A DNA stretch of 64,000 nucleotides from JADJLQ01 sp031417835. Lineage in GTDB: Bacteria; Bacteroidota; Bacteroidia; Chitinophagales; Saprospiraceae. Shown in pieces: positions 1-9,335 of this stretch; within the stretch, counting starts at the first letter, position 1; each line of letters begins with the position of its first letter. Location of the stretch: positions 78,312 through 142,311 of the forward strand of contig JANOWJ010000026.1 in assembly GCA_031417835.1 (NCBI GenBank), given 5' to 3'. A program made the position numbers and the translations under genes. The notes below the pieces were generated by a model, which saw only the letters and a list, made by a program, of their open reading frames with translations, made no database searches and was not told the DNA's origin.

Positions 1-2
1 TT

Positions 3-3000
3 GGGAGTGATGATGAATTACCTCTTGGCAGTAATTGGGAAGATTTAATTAAAAGCGAACTTGCAAAAGCCGATTATATTATTGTATTACTTAGCAATGC
101 ATTTTCAACATCCGCTTTTTCTAAAAACGAAATATTATACATATACGACAAATCAAAGATTATCCCTATTCTTTTAAAGCCATACCCTTACACCAGAGAT
201 TCATTTTTTGCCGAAAGTAATGTTTTTTTATTTGCAAGGAAAAATGCCAATTTAATTTCATTTGAAGAGTGGCAGGTATTGAGCAATAGTTCCGATGATA
301 TCAATGGTACTTTCTCCAATTCATTTACAACTGATTTATTAGCATTTATAAAAGATGGTAATGCTGATTTGTTGATTGGAGAAGAAATGTTTAAAAAAAC
401 CAAGACACTGCATTTGAATAATTGTGGGATAAGAGAATGGCCAGACCAACTTTTTCAAATGACCTGGCTCACTGTATTGAATCTTGGAAATTATTATAAT
501 GATTATGATAAGTCAACTAAAAGCTTCGTGCACTTAGGAGACAAATCATTAAAAACTAAGAAGCAAAATTCAATTAGTCAGATAGACTCCAGAATTAAAG
601 AACTACAAAATTTAGAATACTTTTCATTGGAAAGAAATAACCTAACGATAATTGATAATATAGGTCAAAACACGAACTTAAGAACACTAGAACTAGGGGG
701 TAATCAAATCAATAAAATTACGGGGTTCGACAACCTTACCCTTTTATCGTCTCTCTTTTTATATACAAATCAAATAGAGAACATAGAAGGGTTGGAGAAT
801 TTACAAAATCTTAGGTATTTATATTTAGCCGGAAATAAGATCCAAAAACTCGAAGGTTTAATTAAATTAGAAAACCTGATAGAAGTCTATTTGCATATTA
901 ATAATATTTCAAAACTCGAAGGTTTAAGTGGCCTGAAAGTCCTTTCAAAAATAAACTTGAGCAGTAACCTAGTCAGAGAAATTGAACTGCAGGACTTACC
1001 CTCTTTAACTTGGCTCTCTTTAGATAGAAACAGAATAGAAAGAATTGGTGGCATAGAAAATCTTATTTCTTTAAAGCATCTTCATTTAGAGAACAATTAT
1101 ATACGCAAAATAGAAGGACTAAATGCACTTAAGAACCTGACTTTGTTGCACCTTGAAAACAACCAGATTGATAAAATAGCAGGATTAGAGTCATTAGTTA
1201 ATTTAAAAAATCTAGACCTGCAAAGAAATAAAATAGAGAAAGTAGAGGGTCTTGAAAATCTAGGATCTCTGACAAAATTAAACTTAAGTGAAAATAATCT
1301 CCAAAGCTCAAATGGAATTTTGAGTTTAAACGTATTGAAATTAACCGAAGTAAACTTTAAAAAGAACCCCTTTACTCATGATACATGGCTAAATCAGGAA
1401 ATTTTGGAGGCAATAGGAGATAATAAGGATAAGTTTTTTGCTTTTCTACTCGACAAGCAAAGTAGTAGATTACGAGAAGATTATTTGCCACCTATAAAAA
1501 TTATACTATTGGGTAATAGTGAAGATGGAAAAACCAGCCTTGCATTAAAACTAATAGAAGGATGGGATTCAAATATAACAGAAGATTCTACCCACGGTCT
1601 TAAAATTAGAAAATGGGAAATTGACCATTTAAGGACTGCATTGATATATGATTTTGGTGGCCAGGATTATTATCATGCATCTTATAATATGTTTTTTACA
1701 TGGAATACCGGATATATTCTTGTTTGGGATGCAGCAAGACAAACAACTCAAATGGTCAATAAAAGCCGGAATAACGAATTACTATCGGCTGAAAATCTAT
1801 ATCGTGTTTTTCCCATAGTATATTGGCTTGGCAATATAGATTACTGGAAAAGGAAAAAGGATCTTCAAGGAATTAGTAATTCAACGACATCTAATCCAAG
1901 TCAAATAAAATTAATTTCAGTTCAAAATTTATTTAAATCTGAGTCTATAATTACAATTCCAGATAGTAAACGTATTGACTACCAAGTTGCGGCTTACCTT
2001 GGATCGGATCAAGTAATGGGTATCCAAAAGACCAGGCAACAACTGGTCAAGGAATCAATCCTTGATTCTTTCGAATTACTCTTCAGATCTCCATTATCTC
2101 TTACTACTGAAGATATAGAAATAATGCAGGAAATACTTAATGTCAAGGAATATAAGGTACTTACTGTTGACGAATTTAAAGCTAATTACCCTAAGGCCAG
2201 CCCTTATTTACTTGACATTTTACATTCAAGAGGCATCGTTTTGAATTATAGAGATGTGGAGACCATTAAAAATTATGTTTGGCTTTCCCCTGTTGCTTCT
2301 AGTGCTGAAATATTCAATGCTTTGAATTTGGCTGCATTAGAGAAAAATGGGAAAGTAGAGACAAACCAGTTTCCATGCGAGGAAAAATTAAAGCTCCTCA
2401 TGATCCATTCCGAAATTTTATTTGAACACAATATTGAAGGAGGCTTAAATGAATATGTCATACCATCATATTTAAAAATAAGTCCTAAAGATGACGCCCT
2501 GCTAACACTGGCTACGACAGATTTAAAATCGGGATTTAACATTAGGTTTAAAGAATATATGCCGCATGGGATGATGGCCAGACTCATCTGCAGACTCGGC
2601 AAGTGGGCCGGATCAAATCATTTTTACAGAGATCTCTTGATATTTTCAATTTCGCTACCAGAAAGCAATCTTTCTGTTAAAGTTTGGATTAAAGTAGATT
2701 TCGGTGAATTAAGTTTGGATGTTAAGTCTAACGTTAATGATAAGCTGAAGCAAAAATTGCATGAATATTTGTTTTATAGCATTTTATTAGCTTATTGGAA
2801 TGTAAAGCATATCGAAATAGATAAATTTAAAAATTTACCAACATCAGAATTGAGTGCGGAAGGCATTCTGTACGGCTCTGATTTTGAATTAAAAAATAAA
2901 GACACTCCATTTATTAATCTAGTCAAGTTTCCTTTTTACCTGTCACTGGACGGTGAATATTTTTTGAATTACCTTGAAGATCTAAAGCCTGAAAATGATG

Positions 3001-3581
3001 ATAGTTATATACATCTAAGACTATTTAGATGGGGCAACAACTCAAACACAAAGGAAGAATTCAGAGCTGCATTTAATTCATTCACATTAATCAAAATAAG
3101 AGAACCCAAAAAGCTATTCATATCATATTCGTCTAAAGACAGTGCATTTATGAAACGCCTTACTACGCATCTTGAATCATTAAAAAGGGAAGGACATATC
3201 TCTTATTGGGTGGATCGAATGATAGAGACTGGTACATCGTGGGATGATAAAATTCGACTTGAGATGGAAAGTTCAGACATAATCATTTATCTACTAAGCC
3301 CTCATTTTTTAGCAACAACATACATTATGGATATCGAACTACCCAAAGGAATTCAGCTTGTCGAAAAAAACAATGATAAAACAAAATTGGAATTTGTTCA
3401 GTTAATGCCATGTGGCTGGAAGAGAATTCCAGGTTTAAGAATGAATCAACAATTATTGGATAATGAGGCTTTAGGAAAAGATATGGTAATTATTAATTCC
3501 CATGATAACGACAATATGTGGATGAAAGTAATCGAAAACCTGGCTACCAGGATAGAAAACATCAAGAAAATCAAAATCTAA
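3..3581 (+). CDS. TIR-LRR-Roc-COR-TIR protein (5' end outside window)
   Basis: The frame is open from the window edge, so the true start is upstream; 1192 residues are visible. Visible residues 1-75 resemble the second half of a TIR domain (ADYIIVLLSNAF, SAFSKNEI, IIPILLKP). About residues 200-450 are SDS22-like leucine-rich repeats of about 22 residues (repeated LxxLxLxxNxIxKIEGL). A Roc-type GTPase follows, with P-loop GNSEDGKTSL near 503 and G3 DFGGQD near 550; a canonical N/TKxD motif is not evident. A COR-like region fills about 690-900. A complete second TIR domain starts near 1036 (KKLFISYSSKDSAF, then YIMDIELP with the probable NADase glutamate). Roc-COR proteins are switch-type signal proteins, and bacterial TIR domains often degrade NAD+ in anti-phage or stress responses. 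A role in defence is inference. An internal TTG at 279 is not the start because the TIR homology extends upstream of it. Confidence 0.85.
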   Translation, partial: GSDDELPLGSNWEDLIKSELAKADYIIVLLSNAFSTSAFSKNEILYIYDKSKIIPILLKPYPYTRDSFFAESNVFLFARKNANLISFEEWQVLSNSSDDINGTFSNSFTTDLLAFIKDGNADLLIGEEMFKKTKTLHLNNCGIREWPDQLFQMTWLTVLNLGNYYNDYDKSTKSFVHLGDKSLKTKKQNSISQIDSRIKELQNLEYFSLERNNLTIIDNIGQNTNLRTLELGGNQINKITGFDNLTLLSSLFLYTNQIENIEGLENLQNLRYLYLAGNKIQKLEGLIKLENLIEVYLHINNISKLEGLSGLKVLSKINLSSNLVREIELQDLPSLTWLSLDRNRIERIGGIENLISLKHLHLENNYIRKIEGLNALKNLTLLHLENNQIDKIAGLESLVNLKNLDLQRNKIEKVEGLENLGSLTKLNLSENNLQSSNGILSLNVLKLTEVNFKKNPFTHDTWLNQEILEAIGDNKDKFFAFLLDKQSSRLREDYLPPIKIILLGNSEDGKTSLALKLIEGWDSNITEDSTHGLKIRKWEIDHLRTALIYDFGGQDYYHASYNMFFTWNTGYILVWDAARQTTQMVNKSRNNELLSAENLYRVFPIVYWLGNIDYWKRKKDLQGISNSTTSNPSQIKLISVQNLFKSESIITIPDSKRIDYQVAAYLGSDQVMGIQKTRQQLVKESILDSFELLFRSPLSLTTEDIEIMQEILNVKEYKVLTVDEFKANYPKASPYLLDILHSRGIVLNYRDVETIKNYVWLSPVASSAEIFNALNLAALEKNGKVETNQFPCEEKLKLLMIHSEILFEHNIEGGLNEYVIPSYLKISPKDDALLTLATTDLKSGFNIRFKEYMPHGMMARLICRLGKWAGSNHFYRDLLIFSISLPESNLSVKVWIKVDFGELSLDVKSNVNDKLKQKLHEYLFYSILLAYWNVKHIEIDKFKNLPTSELSAEGILYGSDFELKNKDTPFINLVKFPFYLSLDGEYFLNYLEDLKPENDDSYIHLRLFRWGNNSNTKEEFRAAFNSFTLIKIREPKKLFISYSSKDSAFMKRLTTHLESLKREGHISYWVDRMIETGTSWDDKIRLEMESSDIIIYLLSPHFLATTYIMDIELPKGIQLVEKNNDKTKLEFVQLMPCGWKRIPGLRMNQQLLDNEALGKDMVIINSHDNDNMWMKVIENLATRIENIKKIKI

Positions 3582-3781
3582 TCTCTTCCATTGGATCCCA
3601 TAAGCTTCACCTCATTTACCATCTTCCCTTTAGTTGACATCCGAGGTGATACCGTTGAGTGGATAAGATGGTATGCCCATAGATATCTTCCTAATCCAGG
3701 CAAAAGTTTTACCAGCCCAGGCTAAAATGTATATTATTAAGTTCAAACTAATAAGTTTAATAATTATTAGTTGTTCTATTT

Positions 3782-4306
3782 TTAATAAGTATCCATAAAC
3801 TCCTTATACCCAATCCTATACACCTCATCCTCAGTAACCGGACAAGCCAGATAATCCCCAAGCTTCACCATCTGTTTTTCGCCCCAAGCCGCCATGATAT
3901 AAAACGTAGAAGCTCTATTTAAAATCTTAAGTATGGTCTTTGAGACTTGAATGGCCTGAACAGTTCCTAGCGGCTTGTATAGACCTATCCTTTTTGAGAT
4001 GGTATTTATCTTTTTATAGCGTGAATTAAACTTTTCATTTAAAACGACATATTTTTCTTTGGCTTTAGTACTGATATTAGTTACGATATAGTCTCCCTTT
4101 TGAGCCACATTTTTGGTCTCCAGTCCTGAGCTGGTGATAGTGATTACTTCTTCGGTTTTGGTGACTTTGCGGGCAATGACTTTCCCATATTTGGTGTAGA
4201 GTTGGCCTTGCATTTTTATACGAGGAAGGATATGTTTTAAAAGAAAAGCTTGGGTGACAGGACGGGATGAAGATGGTGTTTTAGGATTGGTTTTAGAGAG
4301 TGCCAT
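3782..4306 (-). CDS. GDY-motif protein (PGDYG-like), paralogue 1
   Basis: A 174-residue soluble protein with two related modules, each carrying a GDY signature: KGDYIVTN near residue 92, and LGDYLACP followed by DEVYRIGYKEFMDTY at the C-terminus. The second resembles the small PGDYG domain (GDY... then EF..TY). A basic Pro/Ser/Thr-rich N-terminus precedes them. It has a clear paralogue at 16888-17424 with the same layout and end. No catalytic residues are recognised and function is unknown. It lies 135 bp downstream of, and on the same strand as, the patatin gene at 4442-5596, so co-expression is possible. Confidence 0.6.
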   Translation of the reverse strand: MALSKTNPKTPSSSRPVTQAFLLKHILPRIKMQGQLYTKYGKVIARKVTKTEEVITITSSGLETKNVAQKGDYIVTNISTKAKEKYVVLNEKFNSRYKKINTISKRIGLYKPLGTVQAIQVSKTILKILNRASTFYIMAAWGEKQMVKLGDYLACPVTEDEVYRIGYKEFMDTY

Positions 4307-4441
4307 AGCTCGACATTTGATCGGATAGGATTGATAACCTGATTTGGTAAGTTAAGGTAATAAAAAGTAGGGGAAAATGGATAATTCGGGTAGTCTTATA
4401 GGGTGTGAGCCCTAGAAAGCAAATCATCATGTCAAAAGTAA

Positions 4442-5596
4442 TTAATCTGAATTGGTAATGGTCATTTGTTTGGCGTATTCTTCACCAATTTGTAAAAGGT
4501 CATCCATATTTTCAAAATGATCCATTTCGCACAATGATTTTATTTTCTTTTCCGTAAATGAAAATCCCAAAGCAGAAAGCCCATTGGAAGTGAGGCTAAC
4601 ATTATGTCTTGAAAAGGAAAATAAGAAATTATTTTGAACTTTTGGCATAATCGCTTGGAGGTTTTCAGATAGGCGGTCAATTTTAGGTTCTTTTCCTAAG
4701 TTTTTACCAACAATATTCATAATGTATTCATTCATTTCAAGGGCATCAATCATAAATAGATCAGATAGCTTACTTGCCCATTCAATTGTCAATTGTTTTT
4801 CTAGTTTCTTAGGTTTTTCCGTCTTAAACCCAGTTCCTGTTCCAAGGCTTAAAATGTTGAGATTTTCTTGCCCAATTTGCCAATTGAATCCAAAAGATGG
4901 AACCACAGCTATTAAAAATGATTGCCAGCCTGGATTATTGGCTAGACTTAATCCACCATCAACAAACGCACCGTATTGATTTGGATTATTGTTTGAATAT
5001 ATAGGTAGTATTTGAGGTTTAAAATAATATGGTGCGGCCGAGCTAGCCCTGCAGAGTTCCCAAAGATTGTATCTTTTATTACCCTCATAATATTTACTTT
5101 TAGGATGATTTGTTACTGTCCAAAGACTATAGCTATCCGCTCTTTTCATATTAATTGCCAGTCCACATTTGATTTTTTCAATATCTCCTAGTTCAATATT
5201 TTCAAATTTATTTTTCAAATATTGTTCATGTATTTTTGAGGAATAATTTTCATTAAATATTGAGCGAGGAAAAGTCCATTCTCTTTTTAACAATTTATAT
5301 TTTCGACCTTTCCCAAATATTTCTTTACCTAAAGTCTGGTAGAGTTGAATCAAATCTTCTACGGAATATCCTATGGCTAACGCTGATGCGATTATTGCTC
5401 CAGTACTTGTACCCACTATTAGGTCATAATACTCTCCTAAAAGTAAGTTTGGATTTTTTTCTACAACTCTAGCTTCAGTTTCTATTTTTTTGAGCATTCC
5501 CAGAGTAAGAATTCCTCGGATACCACCACCGTCCAATGATAGTATTTTTTTCTTAGCGTCCTTGTTGGAAAATTTTTGATCAAGTGATTTTTTCAT
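4442..5596 (-). CDS. patatin-like phospholipase
   Basis: A 384-residue cytosolic patatin-family lipid acyl hydrolase. All catalytic features are visible: oxyanion-hole loop LDGGGIRG at residues 21-28, nucleophile elbow GTSTG at 62-66 (Ser64), and the catalytic Asp in DGG at 213-215. The family hydrolyses phospholipid or galactolipid acyl esters; CapV-type relatives are cyclic-nucleotide-activated phage-defence effectors. No CD-NTase gene is visible next to it, so CBASS membership is not supported. A broken second patatin N-terminus lies 42 bp upstream on the same strand. Confidence 0.85.
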   Translation of the reverse strand: MKKSLDQKFSNKDAKKKILSLDGGGIRGILTLGMLKKIETEARVVEKNPNLLLGEYYDLIVGTSTGAIIASALAIGYSVEDLIQLYQTLGKEIFGKGRKYKLLKREWTFPRSIFNENYSSKIHEQYLKNKFENIELGDIEKIKCGLAINMKRADSYSLWTVTNHPKSKYYEGNKRYNLWELCRASSAAPYYFKPQILPIYSNNNPNQYGAFVDGGLSLANNPGWQSFLIAVVPSFGFNWQIGQENLNILSLGTGTGFKTEKPKKLEKQLTIEWASKLSDLFMIDALEMNEYIMNIVGKNLGKEPKIDRLSENLQAIMPKVQNNFLFSFSRHNVSLTSNGLSALGFSFTEKKIKSLCEMDHFENMDDLLQIGEEYAKQMTITNSD

Positions 5597-5638
5597 ATTT
5601 CTTTTTTATTTATTATTGTTGATACTCTACAGCCTTGC

Positions 5639-5887
5639 TTATGGCAAATAAATGGCTCCTGCGATAATACCAATGATCACATCAAAATAATCTGAGAACA
5701 CCAGGTAGGATTTATTATATCTGGTTCTCAAAAGCAGCTCGATTTGTTCCAGATAACCCAAGCTAATTGCTCCTCTGATACCTCCTCCATCTAACGAGAG
5801 TATTCTTTTAGGCCCCGATGCAAGTAGTTTTTTAGCTACAGGGTGATAGCCAGCGTAGTTATTGCTACTGAAAGATTTATTGTGCAT
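5639..5887 (-). pseudogene. patatin-like phospholipase, N-terminal fragment with degraded active site
   Basis: An 82-residue remnant covering only the start of a patatin: KRILSLDGGGIRG is intact, then DYFDVIIG runs into GIIAGAI where GTSTGAI is expected. The nucleophile serine is therefore replaced, and the frame ends five residues later. It is a different subtype from the neighbour at 4442-5596, with the GPKRILSLDGGG and YLEQIELLLRTRY features of longer patatins. The matching C-terminal part is probably the fragment at 10400-10699 on the other strand. Confidence 0.75.
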
Positions 5888-6124
5888 ATCGGGATAGAGA
5901 ATTGAGGTTTCGGGCCATGGCGGATTTGAGTATTACAGCATTAAATATAAAAAATTATCCAAATATTATAACGAACCTACCAATTATTTCCGAAGAAATT
6001 TATTATATTATCAAATTATACCATATGTTTAGTATGAACATAAAGGCAAGGGTGTGCTCAGAGTGGGTTCAGTTTATAGGCAGGGGCTACCTATATTATT
6101 TATAGCGCACTTAGGGAGTGTAAG

Positions 6125-6174
6125 GAGTCGGGGAAATGTTACGAGGAATGATGTAGAAAGTGGGGGAAGTAACC
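6125..6174 (+). repeat. dispersed 50-bp repeat, copy 1
   Basis: About 50 bp beginning GAGTCGGGGAAATG and ending near AGTGGGGGAAGTAACC. It matches 15209-15258 at roughly four bases in five. It lies in a gene-free stretch (5888-6418) that otherwise holds only the palindromic element at 6180-6295. Confidence 0.5.
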
Positions 6175-6179
6175 TTTTT

Positions 6180-6295
6180 GTAGCGGCGACTTCAGTCGCT
6201 GTCGGATTTAGTCGCTTATTTGAAAGCATTGAAAGTTTGATTAAAATTAATCAGCGACTTCACAAAGTGATCCCTATGGGAGAAGTCGCCGCTAC
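6180..6295. repeat. 116-bp MITE-like element with 14-bp perfect inverted ends
   Basis: The ends are GTAGCGGCGACTTC (6180-6193) and its exact complement GAAGTCGCCGCTAC (6282-6295). An inner inverted pair AGTCGCTG/CAGCGACT lies at 6194-6201 and 6252-6259. The same end sequence recurs as compact single hairpins at 8965-8986, 9071-9092 and 9229-9250. No coding capacity. Confidence 0.7.
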
Positions 6296-6418
6296 CAGAA
6301 ATGGAATAGCTTTTGGCAGACATCATTGGTCAATAAAAAATCCGAAAGGTTGAATGAAGTATTTAGATCTTATTTATTTGGCTAAAGTTTGAATTTCCAT
6401 TAACTTTATTGGAATTTT

Positions 6419-6640
6419 ATGGAAGCCATTGTAGATATTGAACTGAATCAATTTATGCTTCAATTATCTTTAGAACAAAAAAGATCGCTATTGATTTTGC
6501 TTAAGTCGTACATGAATAAGGAATCTAATGCGCTATTAATGGAATATAATCAGGAGATTGAAGAAGCTAATTTAGAAAATGATCTCCATCTTATATCAAA
6601 CGAAGAAATGTTGGTAAGGATGCGTTCATGGAAAAAGTAA
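6419..6640 (+). CDS. probable antitoxin of ParE/RelE-type pair
   Basis: A 73-residue acidic protein whose stop overlaps the start of the downstream toxin gene by 13 bp, the usual antitoxin-toxin arrangement. It is predicted largely helical, with the tail ISNEEMLVRMRSWKK; the NEEML...W ending is common in small antitoxins partnered with ParE/RelE toxins. No DNA-binding domain is obvious. Function is assigned from context. Confidence 0.65.
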   Translation: MEAIVDIELNQFMLQLSLEQKRSLLILLKSYMNKESNALLMEYNQEIEEANLENDLHLISNEEMLVRMRSWKK

Positions 6641-6927
6641 ATGTGTCCTGGACCTTAAATGCTCAGAAGCAGTTTAGAGAAGTATATGATTATATCTCAC
6701 AGGACTCAGAACTAAATGCAACAAAAGTAGCTGAGGACATTCTCTTAATCCTACAACTTACCGCTGTAAATCCTGAAATGCATCCTATCGATAGATTTAA
6801 AATATTTAATGATGGTAGTTACAGAGCATTTGAAAAACATCATTATCGTATTACATATCGATATTCAAATAACAAGATCAAGGTTTTAACGATCAGACAT
6901 ACTAGTAGAAATCCCAAATGGACATGA
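6628..6927 (+). CDS. RelE/ParE-family toxin
   Basis: A 99-residue protein with the RelE/ParE fold pattern: N-terminal VSWTLNAQKQFREVYDYI helix region, a central FKIFNDGSYRAFEKHHYRITYRY beta segment, and the C-terminal IKVLTIRHTSRNP strand with the basic and His residues typical of the family. RelE toxins cleave ribosome-bound mRNA and ParE toxins inhibit gyrase; which applies cannot be read here. Translationally coupled to the antitoxin by a 13-bp overlap. Confidence 0.8.
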   Translation: MEKVNVSWTLNAQKQFREVYDYISQDSELNATKVAEDILLILQLTAVNPEMHPIDRFKIFNDGSYRAFEKHHYRITYRYSNNKIKVLTIRHTSRNPKWT

Positions 6928-7012
6928 TTTAATTTAGACCCGGCTTGATTAATGTTTTGGGGTTGGAATTGTAACTTTAAAAATAAAATACATGTAACAA
7001 CACTTGAACACA

Positions 7013-7222
7013 ATGGCTTATTTTAAAAACGAAATTCATTACAAAAAGGCCCTAAAAAGGATCTGAGCTTTGATGCAGGCCAGAGCAAAGAAAGGTACTT
7101 CAGATGGAAATGAATTGGCCATGCTGACTACTTTAGTAGAAGCTTGTGAATCTATACAAACCCGATGCAACCAAACTGATCCCATAGATATTAGGCAACA
7201 ACTATCGTATTGGCTATATTGA
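7013..7222 (+). pseudogene. HigA-like antitoxin remnant 1 (in-frame TGA)
   Basis: An ATG at 7013 opens a HigA-type N-terminal sequence (YFKNEIHYKKALKRI, then KKGTSDGNELAMLTTLVEACE, then DPIDIRQQL). It is interrupted by a TGA at 7064-7066 and lacks the helix-turn-helix half. The paralogous remnant at 10274 has TGG at the equivalent of the TGA. The rest of 6928-7312 shows nothing recognisable. Confidence 0.65.
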
Positions 7223-7299
7223 TTTACAAATATTAGAAAAGCCGTTTACGGATTTTAAGGAATAAAGTAATATTTAATTTATTTTGGATAACAATTAAT

Positions 7300-7305
7300 A
7301 AGGAG
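7300..7305 (+). promoter_or_regulatory. Shine-Dalgarno AAGGAG
   Basis: AAGGAG lies 7 bases before the ATG at 7313. A strong anti-16S match is uncommon in Bacteroidota and stands out in this window. It fixes the start of the cupin gene. Confidence 0.55.
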
Positions 7306-7312
7306 ATTTCTG

Positions 7313-7834
7313 ATGTCTAACCCAATCCAAGATGTACAAACAGTAACACCTGATGGAGAATCTATTCAACAAATCCCATTTGGCGTAACTTTTCATGATC
7401 TTCCCACTCAGGTGGATGAGTGTGGCGAAATTTGCGAACTCTTTGATCCGCGTTGGGGCTGGCATATGGATCCGCTGGTTTTTGCGTATAGCTTTACGAT
7501 TCGACCAGGTGTCATCAAAGGGTGGGGTTTGCACAAAAAACATGAAGACCGCTACTGCATCTATTATGGAAGCATGGAAGTGGTTTTATATGATGTTCGT
7601 CCTGATTCGCCAACCCATGGCCTGGTTTCTAAAATAATACTATCGCAATATCGCCGCAGGTTAATGAATATCCCCGCAGGGATATGGCATGCAGATCGTA
7701 ATATTGGAGATACAGATGTCGTGGTGATTAATTTTCCCACTATTCAATATGACCATGCTGATCCGGATAAATACCGCCTGCCTTTGGATACGGATCAAAT
7801 TCCTTATAAATTTCACAATCCGCAGGGCTGGTAA
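7313..7834 (+). CDS. dTDP-4-dehydrorhamnose 3,5-epimerase-like cupin
   Basis: A 173-residue RmlC-like cupin. The segment GWGLHKKHEDRYCIYYGSME (about residues 70-89) corresponds to the conserved RmlC region with the active-site His, and NIPAGIWHADRNIG near 120-133 matches the family's second conserved block. RmlC enzymes epimerise C3 and C5 of dTDP-4-keto-6-deoxyglucose, but this relative may only bind or epimerise a related nucleotide sugar. It ends 2 bp before the glycosyltransferase gene, and the two are surely co-transcribed for surface polysaccharide synthesis. No other rhamnose genes are visible, so the cassette looks orphaned. Confidence 0.8.
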   Translation: MSNPIQDVQTVTPDGESIQQIPFGVTFHDLPTQVDECGEICELFDPRWGWHMDPLVFAYSFTIRPGVIKGWGLHKKHEDRYCIYYGSMEVVLYDVRPDSPTHGLVSKIILSQYRRRLMNIPAGIWHADRNIGDTDVVVINFPTIQYDHADPDKYRLPLDTDQIPYKFHNPQGW

Positions 7835-7836
7835 AT

Positions 7837-8961
7837 TTGAATGAACTTACGAAATTGAAAAACAATCCGTTGGTCAGTATACTGCTTCCGACCCACAACC
7901 GGGCAGATGTGTTGCCATTTGCTATTCAATCCGTGCTGGCACAGACTATTCAGAATTTTGAGTTGTTGATCGTTGGCGATGGATGTACAGATGATACAGC
8001 TCAGATCGTTCAAGGTTTTGTCGACCCTAGAATACGCTGGTTCAATTTGCCAAAAGCCCCAAATTTTGGATATGCTAATCGCAATATTGTATTAAAGGAA
8101 GCACAGGGTGAATATATTGCGTTTATGGCGCATGATGATTTATGGTTTTCAGATCACCTGGAACAGCTGCTCCCGTATTTTGACAATAAACAAATTGATA
8201 TCGTTTATAGTCGACCCATGTGGGTGATTCCATTGGGTATGATCGTTCCGGGGCTGTTCAACTTGAATCATATACCTACCCGGAAATTGTTTTTGGACAA
8301 AAAAGTGAATAAAATTCCTGCAAGCTGTGTGATGCATCGTCAGGATTGTTTTTCAAAATATGGTTATTGGAACGATCAATTAACCGAAGCTGGTGATATG
8401 GATATGTGGACGAGAATTATTACAGGTGGCGAGGAGAAAAATTTCGCTTATCATGGAACTCCCACCTGCCTGCACTTCAAAGCAAATTGGCATGATACCA
8501 CGTACGATGAAATATTTGGATTCTATTTTTGGAAGCACCGGTTTGATCTAAATCTTATGCCAGCCAACCTCCATAAAGATGTACTACATGGCACAACCGA
8601 ACAGCAAGCGATTTGGACAGAGATCTCCTCCGATCCACAAGGCTGGAATAAAAAAACAAGATTGGCCATTGAAGAGGTAATTGATCTATGTGCCTGGCAG
8701 TATACTCAGGATGATGGAAATGAATCATTGATAATGAAAGCAAAGATCATGGAGGATTTCCAAAATAATTTAAAGGACATTAAAAACAGTTTAATTGAAT
8801 CACAAACGGCCTTAGAGAATATCCAAAACACGCTGACCTGGAGAATGCACAAATATATTTTTCGCTTTGCTTTCGTAGGCAAGTTTTATGGCTCGGTTGT
8901 TATGCCGATTAAGGGCTGGCTAGCCAGGCTGCAGAATCTCCCGGTTGATAAACACGAATAA
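7837..8961 (+). CDS. family 2 glycosyltransferase
   Basis: A 374-residue GT-A enzyme. It has the N-terminal VSILLPTHNRADVLPFAIQS strand-loop, the nucleotide-binding DGCTDDT, and the HDDLWF motif (DxD equivalent) near residue 97. A C-terminal coiled coil (about 295-335) precedes a basic amphipathic tail, perhaps for membrane contact. It transfers a sugar from an NDP-sugar to a lipid or sugar acceptor; the acceptor is unknown. The start is a TTG at 7837, because the in-frame sequence offers no ATG before the first strand and the upstream stop is only 2 bp away. Confidence 0.85.
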   Translation: MNELTKLKNNPLVSILLPTHNRADVLPFAIQSVLAQTIQNFELLIVGDGCTDDTAQIVQGFVDPRIRWFNLPKAPNFGYANRNIVLKEAQGEYIAFMAHDDLWFSDHLEQLLPYFDNKQIDIVYSRPMWVIPLGMIVPGLFNLNHIPTRKLFLDKKVNKIPASCVMHRQDCFSKYGYWNDQLTEAGDMDMWTRIITGGEEKNFAYHGTPTCLHFKANWHDTTYDEIFGFYFWKHRFDLNLMPANLHKDVLHGTTEQQAIWTEISSDPQGWNKKTRLAIEEVIDLCAWQYTQDDGNESLIMKAKIMEDFQNNLKDIKNSLIESQTALENIQNTLTWRMHKYIFRFAFVGKFYGSVVMPIKGWLARLQNLPVDKHE

Positions 8962-8964
8962 CTT

Positions 8965-9250
8965 CAGCGACTAAAGTCGCCGCTACAGAAAATATGAATA
9001 ATATTTGATCGCAATTTAGACTAGAGAAAAATTATTTGCAGATTTCGTAGCGGAATTTGCCGTCGGTTCTGTAGCGGCGACTTTAGTCGCTGGAGCCGAA
9101 GGCTCTCGTTGTTTGATAACATTAGAGACTAAATTCGTCGTTACAGAAAACTTAATTAATTTCTAATTGCAATTAAGAATAAAATAAAATTATTTGCAGA
9201 TTTCATAGCGGTAAAAGCCGTCGGTTTTGTAGCGGCGACATCAGTCGCTG
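8965..9250. repeat. cluster of GTAGCGGCGACT hairpin repeats
   Basis: Three intact hairpins with stem AGCGGCGACT/AGTCGCTG lie at 8965-8986 (inverted), 9071-9092 and 9229-9250, with a decayed copy at 9126-9143. The flanks TTATTTGCAGATTTC and GCCGTCGGTT are also duplicated at about 157-bp spacing (9031-9080 and 9188-9238). They share ends with the element at 6180-6295. The stretch 8962-9335 holds nothing else. Confidence 0.65.
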
Positions 9251-9335
9251 ATGATTAAAAAACTAAGTACGGCATACATTCCCAAATTAGCTAGCATGCT
9301 AAACAAGAGCAAACATAAACACACTCTATCCTTAT

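Noticed and set aside
4442..5596. CBASS locus from the patatin gene
   Set aside because: No CD-NTase or accessory Cap genes lie next to it; the patatin alone does not define CBASS.
7280..7300. Sequence resembling half of a lac operator upstream of the cupin gene
   Set aside because: GGATAACAATT is a short match, no LacI-type regulator is near, and the setting is unrelated; treated as coincidence.
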